Source: Anaspis maculata (lineage: Eukaryota; Arthropoda; Insecta; Coleoptera; Scraptiidae). Taken from it: a stretch of DNA of 64,000 nt. The stretch lies in contig OX421965.1 of assembly GCA_949128115.1 (NCBI GenBank), forward strand, positions 28,453,681 to 28,517,680, in the 5' to 3' direction. Under the pieces are notes generated by a model. That model had not been told where the DNA came from, searched no databases, and worked only from the letters and a program-made list of their open reading frames with translations. Numbering within the stretch: position 1 is the stretch's first letter; every line of letters begins with the position of its first letter. A program made the translations under genes and the position numbers. This document shows positions 1 through 13,423 of the stretch, one piece after another.

Positions 1-1400
1 GCGTTCACCCCTGCTGAAGTCACAGGTCCTCAATCCTCACACACATAGAGGCATAGGTAGGCGCACAAAGTGGGCTAGCGTAGCGTTAATGAACACAAGG
101 AAATAATGGGGTGCTAATGTGCCCGGTAGGTGAGTATTAGGTATTCAAAAAGTTGGACTTAATTGATGATTTTTCTGAAGTAACACTTGGATATTGGAAA
201 TTTGCGTGTTTTCATAAAAGAGGTTTGACCTGACGTTTGCATAAGGGGCCCAACAATATAAACAATAAATGGGGTAATCAATCACGAGAGTGTCTCAATC
301 GCAGGTTTCTTGGCATAGATCAGTAGGCAATAACGAATTATGACACTTACGCAATAGTCTTATCATGAGAACCAAGAAGATTTCGCAAGCTGCACGAGAA
401 TCGGATTATTGGTGAAGAAATTCAATGTGGTGACATATCCTCAATGGCCAATGTGGTTCAATTCCATGTTGGAGGCGTGAGCTGGGACCGCAGTTAATTG
501 CCAAATCATCCAACATAAACTAGAGCCCCCAGACCCTCTCAAGGCCATGACACACTCCGAAACACACGTTCCTAGCCCCATTTGTCTCAAAGTGTCTTCC
601 ATTTCATCCTGCCAGCGCTTTCTTGGTTTTCGCTTTTACATTCCCGACCCATCACCCAACGAAAAGGAGAGTATTGCGGACGCGCTGAAAAATTTCGAGA
701 TGGAACAGATTATCGGTGACGGATTCTTGAACATTTTTTGACAATTTTCACTTGCAAATACATACAAAACCGGCCTAGCTTATTGAGACCGAACTCAAAT
801 GATGGAGCTCAAACTGAAGACCTAGTTAAATTGAGAATTTTCACAATGAAATTATTCAGAGGAAACTTTGAGGTTTTCTCGGGAAAATCAAATTTTCCCA
901 GAAATTTCTACAATTTTTTGTTCAATTATTGTGGAAGATGCTCCTAAATTGTTTGAATCTTCCTCTCAAATTTCAACTTCCCACCCGCAGGGACATCTTG
1001 TACCAAAATCTCTTCCTGTTCCTAGCTACTCGCCGGGGAAGCTTTGGGGTGATACAACCTATTTTTTCTAAGGTTGACGATAGCCTTTGTATTCTTTTCT
1101 GTTTGTTTTATTTTTGCTGCATAACCTTCTGCATGCCTATCTGTTGAGATTTGTTTTCCTTCTTGAATATTGTATTTACTGTTTGTAGCCACGACGCCGA
1201 CGCTTGTGTTAATTATTATGCTTTTATTTGCCTTGGTAATATTGCTTGTGCATGCGTGTTACAGGTATTTACTTGCATTGGTGACATTTCATATTTTATT
1301 CAGTTATTTCGGTTTACTGCTTATAACGTAGTTTATTTTGATTTTGTTTTGGTTAGAATTTTAAATTGATTTAATTTGATTATTGGTGCACGCAAAATAG
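1..1400. other. No gene seen; unique AT-rich DNA
   Basis: Only short ORFs without coding character occur here. I see no splice-bounded exon, RNA gene or clear mobile element. Confidence 0.5.
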
Positions 1401-1658
1401 TTTACCCGAAACTGACAGATAAAGTGTCCATTACAAAGCGTCTTTTGACACAGGAAAGTGAGATTTCCCAGCCTAGGCAGGAAAATGTCACTTTCCTGCG
1501 TCAAAAACGTTTTGCTTGCTGGAAACTGTTGGAAACCAGACCCAGCAACGTGATATTTGCCAAATTGTGCCAAAATGACATTTAAGTATTCTGGTAGGTG
1601 TATATGATTCTGGTACTCATTTCTTTCTTTGTGGTTTATTGAGGCAGTTTCGGGTAAA
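1401..1658. repeat. Short inverted-repeat element with internal hairpin
   Basis: A 14-bp inverted repeat (TTTACCCGAAACTG at 1401-1414 and its complement at 1645-1658) bounds this segment. Inside, about 1436-1515, is a second hairpin centred on CCTAGG near 1475, with arms of about 30 bp. The two centres do not coincide, so this may be two nested structures. It is probably a non-autonomous element; no transposase is present and the family is unknown. Confidence 0.5.
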
Positions 1659-2048
1659 ACGTTACACATGATACGCTAGGAAAATGTCTACAGGGCATGT
1701 AGGCTCCAGGCCTCGCTTACGCTCGTCCTTGAATATGCCCACTAGCCCTGTGAAGATTAATAGAATTTGTAATCGTCTCATAGATATACATAACGCGCAA
1801 AAGTAATACATAGGTAATCAAAAATATAAGTTTTGCAGTTTATGTATGTAGCTTGACATTTTTTGTCAAAGTAGTGTCAAAATCGAGGTCAAAAGTTGCA
1901 AGAAATTCGAATTTTTCCTCGATTTATAGACACGCGAGCGCTACTGTGCTTTTTCCAGACCCTCAGCCTTTTTTGCAGCTTTCGGCTATGCCTAATGATG
2001 GGAAACACGGCTTCGGGTCTGAAAACGAGGTCTTGTATTGAAAAATAC

Positions 2049-2171
2049 TACCGTATGATCAAAAACTTCCCTCCTCTAGGCAGGCTGTGGCCTGATCAAG
2101 ATCAGCCTCGTTTGCCTGCCAATGACCATACCATAGCCTGCCTAGAGGAGGAAAGTTGTGATTATACGGTA
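2049..2171. repeat. Hairpin repeat with arms of about 37 bp
   Basis: The arm beginning TACCGTATGATC at 2049 is matched in inverted orientation by the arm ending TTATACGGTA at 2171, with few mismatches. Both arms contain CTCCTCTAGGCAGGCT or its complement. It is a MITE-like foldback without coding capacity. Confidence 0.6.
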
Positions 2172-2185
2172 TTTGGATACGAGTT

Positions 2186-2294
2186 GGCTGTTACACAAGT
2201 GGATTTCAGACACGAAAGCGGAATTTACAGAACGAGGGCGCAGCCCTCGTTCTGTAAAAGGCTGAGTGTTGGAAAGCATCTTGTGTAACCAGCC
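2186..2294. repeat. Second hairpin with a perfect inner stem-loop
   Basis: GGCTGTTACACAAG (from 2186) pairs with the inverted copy ending at 2294 with one mismatch. Nested within it, 2224-2258 forms a perfect 16-bp stem with a 3-nt loop (GCA). It lies 14 bp from the preceding hairpin, and the two may form one compound foldback. Confidence 0.6.
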
Positions 2295-2295
2295 A

Positions 2296-5200
2296 CGCAT
2301 GTTGTACACTATTTTACTTGTTTTTTCCATTGCATATTGTGAAATTTTTGTGAAATTTGATGTTCTTCTGACAAGTGACAACCTGAATACATAAACCGTT
2401 ATATTCATAATTATACAGATTATATAAAAGTCGTGAAAAAAATTATCCAACTATAGGATTACATCACCTAGTTATTCACAATCTCCTTACGTCGATACCA
2501 TCAAGTATATATTTATGGCAGAACATGAATAAAACTCGATTGACTTGAACAAAACATTGTTGGGATAACGGGCTGATTTTATTAGAAAGAAGGATGATAT
2601 TATTATTGGAAAACTATTACCTACAATGATAAAACTTCCATGTCAAGACAGTTGGACTGCGATTTCAATAGTGAAGAAATGAACTGGAACGGGATGGAGC
2701 TGAGAGTTTCTGAAGGTGAGACGACATAAAATTGCACGTAAAAAAGGCAATAAGCTCGAGAACACGGAAATGTGCTAAGAGTGGCAAACCTGACCCGTGT
2801 GTGTAAATCTTTGCCTCCCTGGCGCCGTGATTTGTTGCTATTAGCAGGAAAGACCGCGCGCACCAGACACTCTCCTTGCTCTCCGGCAGGATCAGCGGGA
2901 AATTTATGTTACGCAAGCGAATCAGGACCGGCTCAGGTTTGATAATTGCGAATGAAAAGCCCAATTAACGGTTAGACAAAGACGCAGTGCCGGGAAAAAC
3001 GTGTGTGAAATAAATCTGCACCGCACTTCGCGTCTCCCGGGAGGTCGGCGTTACAATCCAATTTTGCATTCCAGTGGAAAACCAACCTGGTGCGGGAGCG
3101 TGATAAGGGACGCACCGATGGTGATAAGGGCGCCGTTCTAGAGGGCTCTTCGGAGGGAGATATTAGCTTTTTAATTACCCGGCGCTTAATTCCGAGTGGC
3201 GCCTTCCGAAGTTTAAATGAGTTTTTGGTGAGTTAGCGCCTTGCCTTTGAAAGCCAACGTGAAATTTTTGCCTTGGCTATTTTCTAGGCGGACTAAGACT
3301 TCGCTTAAGAATATCCTGATTAGTAAAGATTTTGTGCCGCAGCTATCGTCTTTCATATTTAAATAAGTACTTATACCCACTATTTAGGGACTGTAATAAA
3401 AACCATTTTCCCCTGATTGCACGTGAATTGCCCTACGTTGTGTTCGATTTTTGTTCCATAGATTTCCGTAACCCTTGATCCCTTAATTGTTCAAACAAAC
3501 TCACAGATTTTGTTATCCACATTCCTTTGAAAAAGGATGATTGAACAAACATTACAAATAAACAAAGTTGTGAAACCACACCTGCTCTATTGCCTGTAAA
3601 TTCATAATCGCGAATTTAGTTAATTGAACCTTAATTATACTTCATTTGAATTAGTTGTTAATTTCACAGTCTCAAATTGTGCTGAATTCAGCTGACAATA
3701 AAGAATTATTCAAGTCAATTCACATTCGGTTCTGAAATAAAATTACATCATAGTTGCGTAATAATACCATCGCCTAATACACTACCCCCTTTCAAAACAC
3801 AGCCCTATTTCCGAATTCCTCCTATTTTACAGAGAGATATATAGATAAGCTGAACTTTATAACGGACTTGAGGTTGATTTCTTGCATAATCAACAGCCCG
3901 TCAATTGATTAGTCCTTGCGCAACAAACCCTCACTCCACTCAGAGAGATAACGAGATTACTCCCTTATCATTCCGCTTGGAGTAGTTAATGTATCATACA
4001 TTAATACATTAAGTGTGATCTTTTGCATTCCGAAGGTAGCCATTTGTCTTCAATAATTGTCAAAAGAATTCACATGCATGTAATTATCTGTAGTTTCGTG
4101 AGATTTTGCCTCGATTCGTTTCAAGCTTGTGCTGTATTTCAACTCACAGACTTGTCAATAAACTATCTTTGAATTGGGTACTCAATCATTTGATCAGGTG
4201 GGAAAGCAGATGTAAGATCAGATGTGAAATCAGATGTGAGCCCTTAGCTACCTCACCTGGAAAAATATACAGCATCTCGATGGTCCCGTAGAAATACCTG
4301 AATGCGTTGTAATTTTCAACTTCCGTTTGCTCAAGTGAATCGTATTTTCAATCTCGGCTTCAACTCGGAGTAACTGTTGACGCTGTCTGAAAATGGGTCC
4401 AAATATATATAATTTTACATGCGGGGACGTATTCGTGAGAAGTCGCAGTCCAGGGTCAGTTGTTTTTTTTTTTTCAATCGCCAGCACTGTTCAAACCGAG
4501 GTTCAAACAGTCGATGGGATTAACACCTTTTTGTCGGAAGCCAATAACTTAGTTGAGTGTTAGTGGTGATTCTACCTGATGACTCGAGGGCAACCTGTGA
4601 ACAATGTCTTAAAAGCTCACAGTGATTTGCGGGATATCAACCCAATGATTTTGTAGTTAAATTTTTTACAGGCTGTCGCCAGCAATGCCCTCTGACACTG
4701 TATTTGAATAAGAACTTCTATAGGTAATACAAAGAACAAGCCTTAATCATTCTTATACCCAAAACAATAACTTTCACCCCTTGAAATGATTATCGCATCA
4801 CATAGAAGATAAACTTGCCTTTGTGTTGTCTGCCACTAGTTGATGATACACACTTAATTATTCAATTCTTAACAACTGGTTTAGCAGTACTTGTTACTCT
4901 ATTTATTCTTGCCGAATGGAAATTGTGAGTCTTGCCCACACACGTCTCTAGTTCACCAGTCCCGCCATTAAAGCTTTTTTTTATCCGGCCCGTTTCTCTT
5001 CCAGCGTTCCTTTCCACTACCCCTCAAGTGTGACAGCCCCTGACCTACAAACCCGATGCGCTGCACCCTCTTTATATTTTTCAGCACCTACGCCTCGTCT
5101 CTTTATTTTAGTATTTTCAACCCAACGCTCGATCTATCTAGAAATCATTTTCCTTCATATTTAAGCTAGACACCACAATTCTTACCTACCTTTAGGACTA

Positions 5201-6237
5201 GATTTTCAAAATGGCACAACAGTGCGATACGTGTACTTATTTTTGATTGAATTAATTGAGTTGCAACATCTTGTTCTAGAAGAAAAGTTTCAAAGTGAAG
5301 TGATCGGTACCTACTCATACACACTAATGTAGTCGGGATGTTGAGGGCCATAAAACCGCCACCACCTTGCCTTTGCATTTTTGATGATTACGTGATGCCG
5401 TTTGGTACAAATGTTGTACAAATGTACATACTCATGCCTTCATTTTAGGAGGTGTCGCCAAAAAGGCGGTCTATGCAGACTTCGTACAAAGCATGAAAAA
5501 AATGGAAAAATCGAACTCATGCGTTGAAAGGAGTTGAAAGTATGAAAATCACCATGTCAATTTCAAATTTGCTATAAGATAAAACAAACCCTGTCTGAAT
5601 ACCTTTAGACGTTTCTAAAATATTTTGAAGTTAATGGTCGATCCTGTAGAGACTGACCTTATTCAATTAATAAGTCAGCGATTTTCCATGTGAGCGCCGA
5701 ACTATTGTGAAACTCGAGGTAAAACATGTCAAAATGGGGTCAACATCACAACTTTTTATCCTTATGGTTACTTATTCAAAAAAAAAGGTACTTAGATACC
5801 CACAGTTTTCCGATTGCTCAACACACAAAATATACACTTTTATCAAGAATAATATCATAAATGGTAAGCTACGAGCGAGGCTACGAGTAGGTATATTTTG
5901 GAGAACATGCCGAAACTCGTGTTGTGAAAATCCAATTAATGCTGACTAAACACAAATTCATTAAGTGCTGGGTGGAATTAGCAAAAAAAGCACACGTTTC
6001 GGCGGTTCGCTTTTTGTAGGTTCGGAAGAGGACCAAGGCAAACCCAAAGGCTTTGATTAATCGAGATGCCATTCATTGTGCTTTCCCGGATGCCGAAAGA
6101 TTAGCTACGAACAATACGTCGAGTGTGTGTGTTGGAGCCTTCCTTTTCCACTCGTCCACCCTCACCGTTTTCGACCCTTTTCATGATATCTGTGTGATGG
6201 CATCAGACTAAAACAATATTTCTCTTTTTGTTTGCAG
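2296..6237. other. Intergenic or intronic DNA, no gene recognised
   Basis: No convincing coding segment is visible. The part at about 2800-3260 is more GC-rich than its surroundings and looks like unique, non-repetitive DNA. That would fit a conserved non-coding or regulatory block, but only comparison with related genomes could show it. Confidence 0.4.
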
Positions 6238-6280
6238 TTTTCGGAATGGACGGATCAAGACAAAGGTGGCCCTGATATTG
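6238..6280 (+). CDS. Candidate 43-nt internal coding exon
   Basis: The segment is preceded by a T-rich tract ending TTTGCAG and followed by the consensus donor GTAAGT. Read in its first frame it is open and encodes FSEWTDQDKGGPDI plus one leftover base (phase 0 in, phase 1 out). A second frame is also open, so the frame is not proven. No neighbouring exon could be linked to it in the window, so if real it belongs to a gene with very long introns. The protein is not recognised. RNA reads spliced at 6237/6238 and 6280/6281 would settle it. Confidence 0.35.
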
Positions 6281-9200
6281 GTAAGTTGTCATCAAAGCGA
6301 CGTAGGTAGTAACGCAACATGTCAAAGCAATAATTCCATTTTCAGTTCAGTAAGTACACCTATCTAATATCTCAGTTCCTCAAGAACATTCGACAAGAGT
6401 TGCTTTGTTATTCGCAATTTCGATTACCAAGTGATGGCGCCACTGGTAGCTGCTCAAGTCTGAATCGGCTCTCAGTTATGATTAGACACGCTTGACAGAT
6501 ATAAGATGAATTTGGCTATTCTGAAAAACCTATAGCATAGCCAGTTCCACCAGCGAATTTAATCATTGTTAACTAATTGAGATATTTTCTCTGGTGAATA
6601 TTGACTCAGTGACCACAGAAAACACAAGTTTCACGAAAGACTATGGAAAAATGTCTAGACCACAACAGCTTCTATGCATTTTCCGTGATCATTCAACTCA
6701 GCACTGACCTAGAATCCATTAGAGAAAAATGTCTTAATTGGCAACCCATAATTAAATTTTCTGGTGGAACTGGATGCTAGACCGCTAATTTTTATGTCAA
6801 AAACGTTTGTTGTAAAGGGATGCGGTAATGTGGAAAGCATCGCAAAGTGCGATTTTCCCGAAACTCAACTGAAGCTGATACTATGTTAAGGACTTCAACT
6901 TGCATGAGCCTCTGAGATAAGACCAACAAAGTTGCTGGTGCTGATGTGCGAAAACATGTTCCAAGTACAGTGCGTGTTCCGGAGCTGTGCACTTCAAAGT
7001 AGCTCAAGGCTTCTAGTCTAGGTCCTGCCTGGAAAGCAACTATTGAAGACAAGAAACACAACCGAATATTGGGATAAGTATATCATGTGAATGTCAAAAG
7101 GTGATATCTGACGGAAGCCAAAAAAGTTTGACAATGGGTTTGACTTCGCAATTCCGGTGTCAAGCTTTCGCCGTTCCCGTTCCTCTCCTTTTACACACGG
7201 GACCTATTGTAGATAACAAAAGTAGTACATACTGTGATCGGTAGCTTTTAGCGTAAAATTATACCTATAAATAAAATGGAATTAAATATGTAGGAATAAA
7301 TTAGAATTACGGGCGGAATTGGGAAGTGGCGAAATTGCACACGGGGTGATGTAGAGTCAGGAAACACATGCCGGCGCATCGGTTTGGTGGACCTAGGGTT
7401 TAGACGGGAGACGGGGGTGGAGAGAGGATCGGTCCGGGAATAGGGACGGGGGTGAGAGATTCGCGTCGTAGTAGTCGACAACGACGGAGGTGTGAGGAAG
7501 AGAAAATTAAAATTCATCAAGAAGAGATTTTTCTCCTGTGGGTGGCTGCGTTTTTTGAAATTTTGTTATTTCTATTGATGTTTTTCTTTGTATGAATATT
7601 AATGAAACGCTTATTTATTATTATTACTAAGAAAGTCACAAGAGTACTAAAACCATCGTTAATAGTAGTTGTAGTGCATCAGTTACGAGAAAAGAAAATA
7701 TTAAGGCAAGTCTGATTTCCATTGTAGTCAAATGCTAATTGTTTGAATGAGGTTGAAGTAATTGTTTTATTTCTAAAATGATAGTAGGTCTTGTTCTTGA
7801 TATATCGAACAGCCATAGTAAGCGTCAAACCGATTCAATTCCCTGTAATTGCTGTGAGCTTTTAAATACGGCCCCTTGTTTTCAGCTACCCACCTTCAAG
7901 ACACCAGAAAAATGGTGAAAGCTTCAGTAACCCTTTTAAAATCCAGCCTCCGTCAGATTGATTTTCTTAGGTCAGTTCTGCTAAAAATCCAGCGCTCTAG
8001 ACATACATTTGGATCAAATCTGGGCGACAATCTCGATCACGCGTTATCTTCCCCCATAGAATGAAAGATTTAACCCTTTTCGCACGACAAGGAGTTGATG
8101 AGCATTGAAAAGCTAGCGTTCCATAACGAAGAGAACCTCTTGTACAGTGCCCAGAAAATTCAGTGTCGTTTCGAAAACACTTCAAGATAGAAAGGAACAT
8201 AACATCATTTTCCAGGCTGCTTAATTAAAGACTCACCGCGATAAATTGTACACCTGATTGCAGACTTGCGTAAAGTTATTCAACCCAGCGTGAAATAGAG
8301 CTGCTGGATAAGTCTGTAAGTTCGAAACTACAGCACCAGCCGGATATAAATTCATGGAATGTGAGCACTCAATTTTCATGTAAATCATTTAATCGATGAT
8401 TAAAATAATGGTTATAATTTCGAAATACCAAGAAAATACCTAGTGAACAACCATCTCTCTCTAAGTACAAGTAAATCATCGAGATTTCTCTTCGTACACG
8501 TAAAATGGGCTAAATAGAAGAAAGGGTTAAAAATGAAGATCGACGAGGTATTTTTAAATTAGGCAGGGAATGAAAACTTGAGTGCGTTAGGAAACGGGTT
8601 CACCAATAGTTCTGAAAATTAGGAAGAATGCGAAACGGAATTGAATTGAAAGGGTTGCCGTGATTAGTCGCAGGATTTTGCACGTGATTAGGATGTACTT
8701 TTTTTTCAGAAACCGAATGTAAACTTGTATTAACTAATTCCTATTGTTAGCTGGTTTCAGCACGCCTGGAAATTATGTAATGAATAATTGCCAAACTAAC
8801 TAAATTGGCGATGATTGATTAACTTGTAATAAAGGTGAGGTGTGGTTAAATGACTTCGTTTATTTCTCAACATTTATTGAACTCATCCTCTTTCAAAAAG
8901 AACTGAGGTTACCATACTTAGTATGATTGAGGTATCAACACGACGGGAAATTGAGGTAGGTAGGTGTAATTGAGTTAAATGACTTAGGTAAAGGTAATTA
9001 AAATCTACTGCACAACAAAAAACATAACCTAAGGTCGATCATGGTATTACAGCTAATTAATTTAATTATAGGGAAAGTGGTTTTCTCGCAATACTTACCT
9101 ATATTGTACAACAAGTAAGTACCTAATGATACTCCTACCACCAGATTTCACCATCAGATTTAAGTAACCCTTGAAAATTGAAACCTGTTCTGAGATTATG

Positions 9201-10598
9201 GACATTTTCTCTATAATGTAGATTCAGAGGTATCAAAATTTCATCTTTGTCAGTTTTGCTGCAATATTTCCACCTCTTACCGGTACCATTTGCGATATCT
9301 TATATCACTCCTTCTGTCCTTTCAACTCGTTTCAACTGTTCGTCTTCTTTGTCCTCATTCTCCCTCTTCCTTGCTCCTGATTAGAACCGTAACCTTACCA
9401 CACGAAACAATACATTTCCGAGATTGTCATCCGCGATATTTGTGTAACTTACGAGTCGCGCAGAACCGCAGATAAATACAAGACATTCACGTTCCAACAG
9501 CCGGCAATCTGGCATGTTGTGTCAAACACGGGAAAACTTGTTCGCAGAACTTACAACCTCACGTCGCTCAATAAATCAAGCTCCAAATTTACATCCGCCG
9601 TGGATATCTTCGCGTTTATTCCCTCCAGGGGATTCGTTAATTCACATATCACAAGGAAAAAAGAGTGAAAGGGCAACGCAGCCGGGACCGACCTACCCTC
9701 TGCTGCGGAAGTCGAAACTCTAAATTCAGAATAGCATAAATCGAAATCGAGCCCTTTGTATCGGGCCGGCTTCTCCCCCTATAAATATTCCATTGCCTTT
9801 CGCAATTGAATCGTTTAGAGTCCAAGTCGTAAATATTCCATAAGCGCGCCTGGGCTTTCCCTTGAAAAGACGCGCCGAGTTGTCTACCAGCAGGGAAATT
9901 GTGTGTGAAAAGTGTTAAATATTGGATAAGCGAGGTGGATAAATTCCCTCGGTGTGCACGAGCTGACGTTTCCTATCTCATCTAAGTAGGTATAAGATGG
10001 GAGAATCGTCTTCGGGTCCAGGGCAGGGATATACTGCACAGTGAGAGGTGCACAATATCACTTGTGCTCCAGGGAAACTTCAGCCTTCGCTTCTTCCATG
10101 GCGAGTTCTATTGTGTCTCGAAAAGAAACTCCAGCTCGCGCTCAGGTAACTGAATTTACGTAAGGGAATAGGGAGCAAAAGAACAGGGACAGTAGGGAGT
10201 TTTGTACGCACTCAAGATGCGGATAGTAAGTCGATATAGACTGATTTGTTTTGTAACAAGGTGGGCTCTGGTATGGATCGGTTGTGGTATAACCGCGTGT
10301 TACACCCTTTATTAATAATATATAATATATAGTCGTAACCTCCTTTACCCATCTGGGTGTCGAGGTGTCGGACGCACTGAGCCGCACGATGGATTTATGC
10401 TACTACCTACAATCATCTCGTTCATGTGCGTGTATTAATAATAATAATATTAATGATTAATCTACTCCTATTGAATATACACGCATTCGCAAATTCGGAG
10501 TACCTAGACCTAGGTAAACCTTGAAGGTTCTTTGAACTGAAGGCGGATTTAATTTGGTTGATAATATTGGCGGTAAATTGTTTTCACACGCATAAGCG
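6281..10598. other. No gene recognised; unique non-coding DNA
   Basis: I find only short random ORFs. Around 9770-9960 the sequence is more GC-rich and contains two copies of TAAATATTCCAT about 50 bp apart. This could be a regulatory block but nothing in the sequence proves it. Confidence 0.4.
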
Positions 10599-10602
10599 TA
10601 TA

Positions 10603-11557
10603 CAGGCTGTCCGTTTTTCGAGGCTAAGCATGGGTATCTCGCTTATCTTTAGAGATACAGAGTCGGTTAAATTAGAAAAAAGTTGCGAATTTTCATGACG
10701 ATCAATGGTCCAAGAAGATATTTGACTTGTCAGTTTTAGTTTTCGAGATATCGAGAAAAAACAGAAATTTGTAATTTTTGTTTTAATTTTCTATTTAAAA
10801 AACGGTTGAAGGTAGCCTTTTCTAGTTAAGACATTATGAAGGCACTTTTTCAAGGGGAATTCAATGTTTCCAAAATCTTTATTCTAGCTTCCAAAACAAC
10901 CGAGATATGACATTCAACTTTTTTTTCTCTTATGGGCGCCATATTGGATTTTGACATTTTTGAATACAATTTTATTTTCTGGTTACAACTATGTGTCACA
11001 TGCCACTGTTAAATTCATGCTTCAGAGCAAAAAAAAATTCAATATTTATAATTATTATATAATATTTATAATAGTTTATAATTTTTCAAAGAGTGCTTTG
11101 GAAGCAAAATCAGCATCGACAATAAAAAAAAACGTAAATGTCAAACATTTATTCAACAATGACATGTGGCACATCGTTCTAACCAGATAAGAATACCGTA
11201 TTCAAAAATATCAAAATCCAATATGGCGCCCATTAGAGAAAAAAGTTGAATGTCGTATCTCGGTTGCCTTTAAAGCTAAAATAAAGATTTTCGCAGATTT
11301 GGATTCCCCTTAAAAAAGTGCCCTGACAATGTCTAGATTAGAAAAGGCCACCTTCAACCGTTTTTTGAATAAAAAATAAAAACAAAAAAAAAATCCTGTT
11401 TTTTCACGATATCTCAAAAACGAAAATCGATACGTCAAATTTCTTTTTGGATCATTGATTGTCATAAAAATGCGCAGCTTTTTCCTGATTTAACCGACTT
11501 TGTATCTCTTAAGATAAGCGAGATACCCATGCTTAGCCTCGAAAAACGGACACCCTG
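10603..11557. mobile_element. Foldback element 1 of a three-element chain (TATA target)
   Basis: The left half is repeated in inverted orientation in the right half, with the turn near 11080 in a very AT-rich core. Termini are CAGGCTGTCCG at the left and the complement of CAGGGTGTCCG at the right. Both ends abut TATA (10599-10602 and 11558-11561), which fits a TA or TATA target duplication. The arms have diverged by scattered substitutions. There is no transposase ORF, so it is non-autonomous. Confidence 0.75.
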
Positions 11558-11561
11558 TATA

Positions 11562-13417
11562 CAGGGTGCCCCGTGTTTAATCGCAGAGATTTTGTCAGTC
11601 GATAGAACATCCGAAAAGAATGAAATATGCATAATTATGAAAATTTCGTTCAAAAACCCGTAATAACGGAGATACAGCTCTTCAAAGTTGGAAAATAAGT
11701 ACAGTTCTTTCCACCTAACTTTTATACTGGTCAACCGATTCGCGTCAAATTTCTTACACGTATTCACTGAACAAATGCCTATAAACCTCGAATAATACAT
11801 TTGGTGAGAACAGCCCCATGGCGTAGATAGGGGTGGTTGCGCCCCTTAATTGATCCCTTTTTTGTTCCCACTGCAAATTTTTTGAATTCAGGACCAATTT
11901 CAAGTTGTTTATTCAATTTTGAGCGAAAAGTTGCTCTTGCAAAATTTCGATAGGAGGCATCCTTTTTGAGATAATTCAGTTTAAAGATTCCTAGTCAATC
12001 TTGCAACTTCTCATAATTTTAGTTGCTTAATATTTGCATTGCTACATCATTGGAGATAATCAGTTCCAAATTCACACAAGTGATGTTGAGATCATTAAGT
12101 ATCATAACGTAAGATCGATTTTGATCAAAACAATCCAGTAGTGTAGAATTGGGGGGCTTTCTTACTTACATCCACTTATCTGCTATGCCACTGAATATTT
12201 TTCAAAATCGATAATTTTTTTGAATTTGTCGTTTGATCCAGAAAAAAAAAGTTGCGCCTGTGAAACTTTGATTGGAGGCTTCGTTTTCGACTTATTCGAA
12301 CTTTTAAGTTCTGAGTCAAGAAAATGGCTGGCATATTGAGCAAATCAGCAAACCCTTTGATCAATCTTATTTTCAATTATTCATGTTGATTAATGTACTT
12401 CTTTCTTTTGATTTTATTTACGTTGTGTGAGTTCATACCTACAATTACCTTGATTTTACAGTTCATCAATTTTGAAGAAAGTTAAATTAGGAAAAAAAAT
12501 TCATTAGCGGTACAGAAGCCGGGATGGAAGACAAAATTTCATGTCAGTCAATGCATGTTACATTTATTTTTGTTCTCCAGTCATGTACATACCTATCTGC
12601 TTCTAAATAGCAGGGACTTGAACTTTTTTTTCATTGATCTCAAACTTTGAAATTTAAATAACTCGAAAACGAGGCCTCCAATCAAAATTTCACAAGAGCA
12701 ACTTTTTTTTCTGAATCGGAAGGCAAACTTAAATAAATTATTAATTTTGAAAAATATCCAGTGGCGTAGCAGGTAAGGGGATGTAAGTGAGAAAACCCCC
12801 TGATTCTACGCCACTGGATTGTTCAGATCAAAATCGATCTTACGTTATCATACTTAATGATCTCAACATCACTTGTGTGAATTTGGAACTGATTATCTCC
12901 AATGATGTAGCAATTTGCTACATCATTGGAGATAATTAGCAATGACAATTTCAAGCAACTAAAATTATGAGAAGTTGCAAGATTGACTAGGAATCTTTGA
13001 ATTGAATTATCTGAAAAAGTATGCCTCCTATCGAAATTTCGCAAGAGCAACTTTTCGCTCAATATTGAATGAATAACTTGAAAATGGCATTGATTTTGGA
13101 AAATTTGCAGTGGGAAAAAAATTACGGATGATAAAAGGGGCGCAACCACCCCTATCTACGCCATGGGGCAGTTTTCACCAAATGTATATCATTCGAGGTT
13201 TATAGGCATTTGTTCAGTGAATACGTGTAAGAAATTTAACGCGAATCGGTTGACTAGTATGAAAGTTAGGTGGAAAGAACTGTATTTGTTTTCCAACTTT
13301 GAAGAGCTGTACCTCCGTTATTACGGGTTTTTGAACAAAATTTTTACATGCATGTCTCATTTTTTCTGATGCTCCATCGACTGGCAAAATCTTTGCGAAT
13401 TAACACGGGACACCCTG
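11562..13417. mobile_element. Foldback element 2 of the chain (1.86 kb)
   Basis: The element begins CAGGGTGCCCCGTG and ends with the matching complement CGGGACACCCTG. Arms of about 0.9 kb mirror each other around 12490. Both arms contain a recognisable GGCGTAGATAGGGG block, at 11820 and about 13150. It shares the TATA at 11558-11561 with element 1 and is followed by TATATA at 13418-13423. The arms are imperfect, so it is not a fresh duplication. No coding capacity was recognised; short ORFs in the arms mirror each other on opposite strands. Confidence 0.75.
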
Positions 13418-13423
13418 TATATA

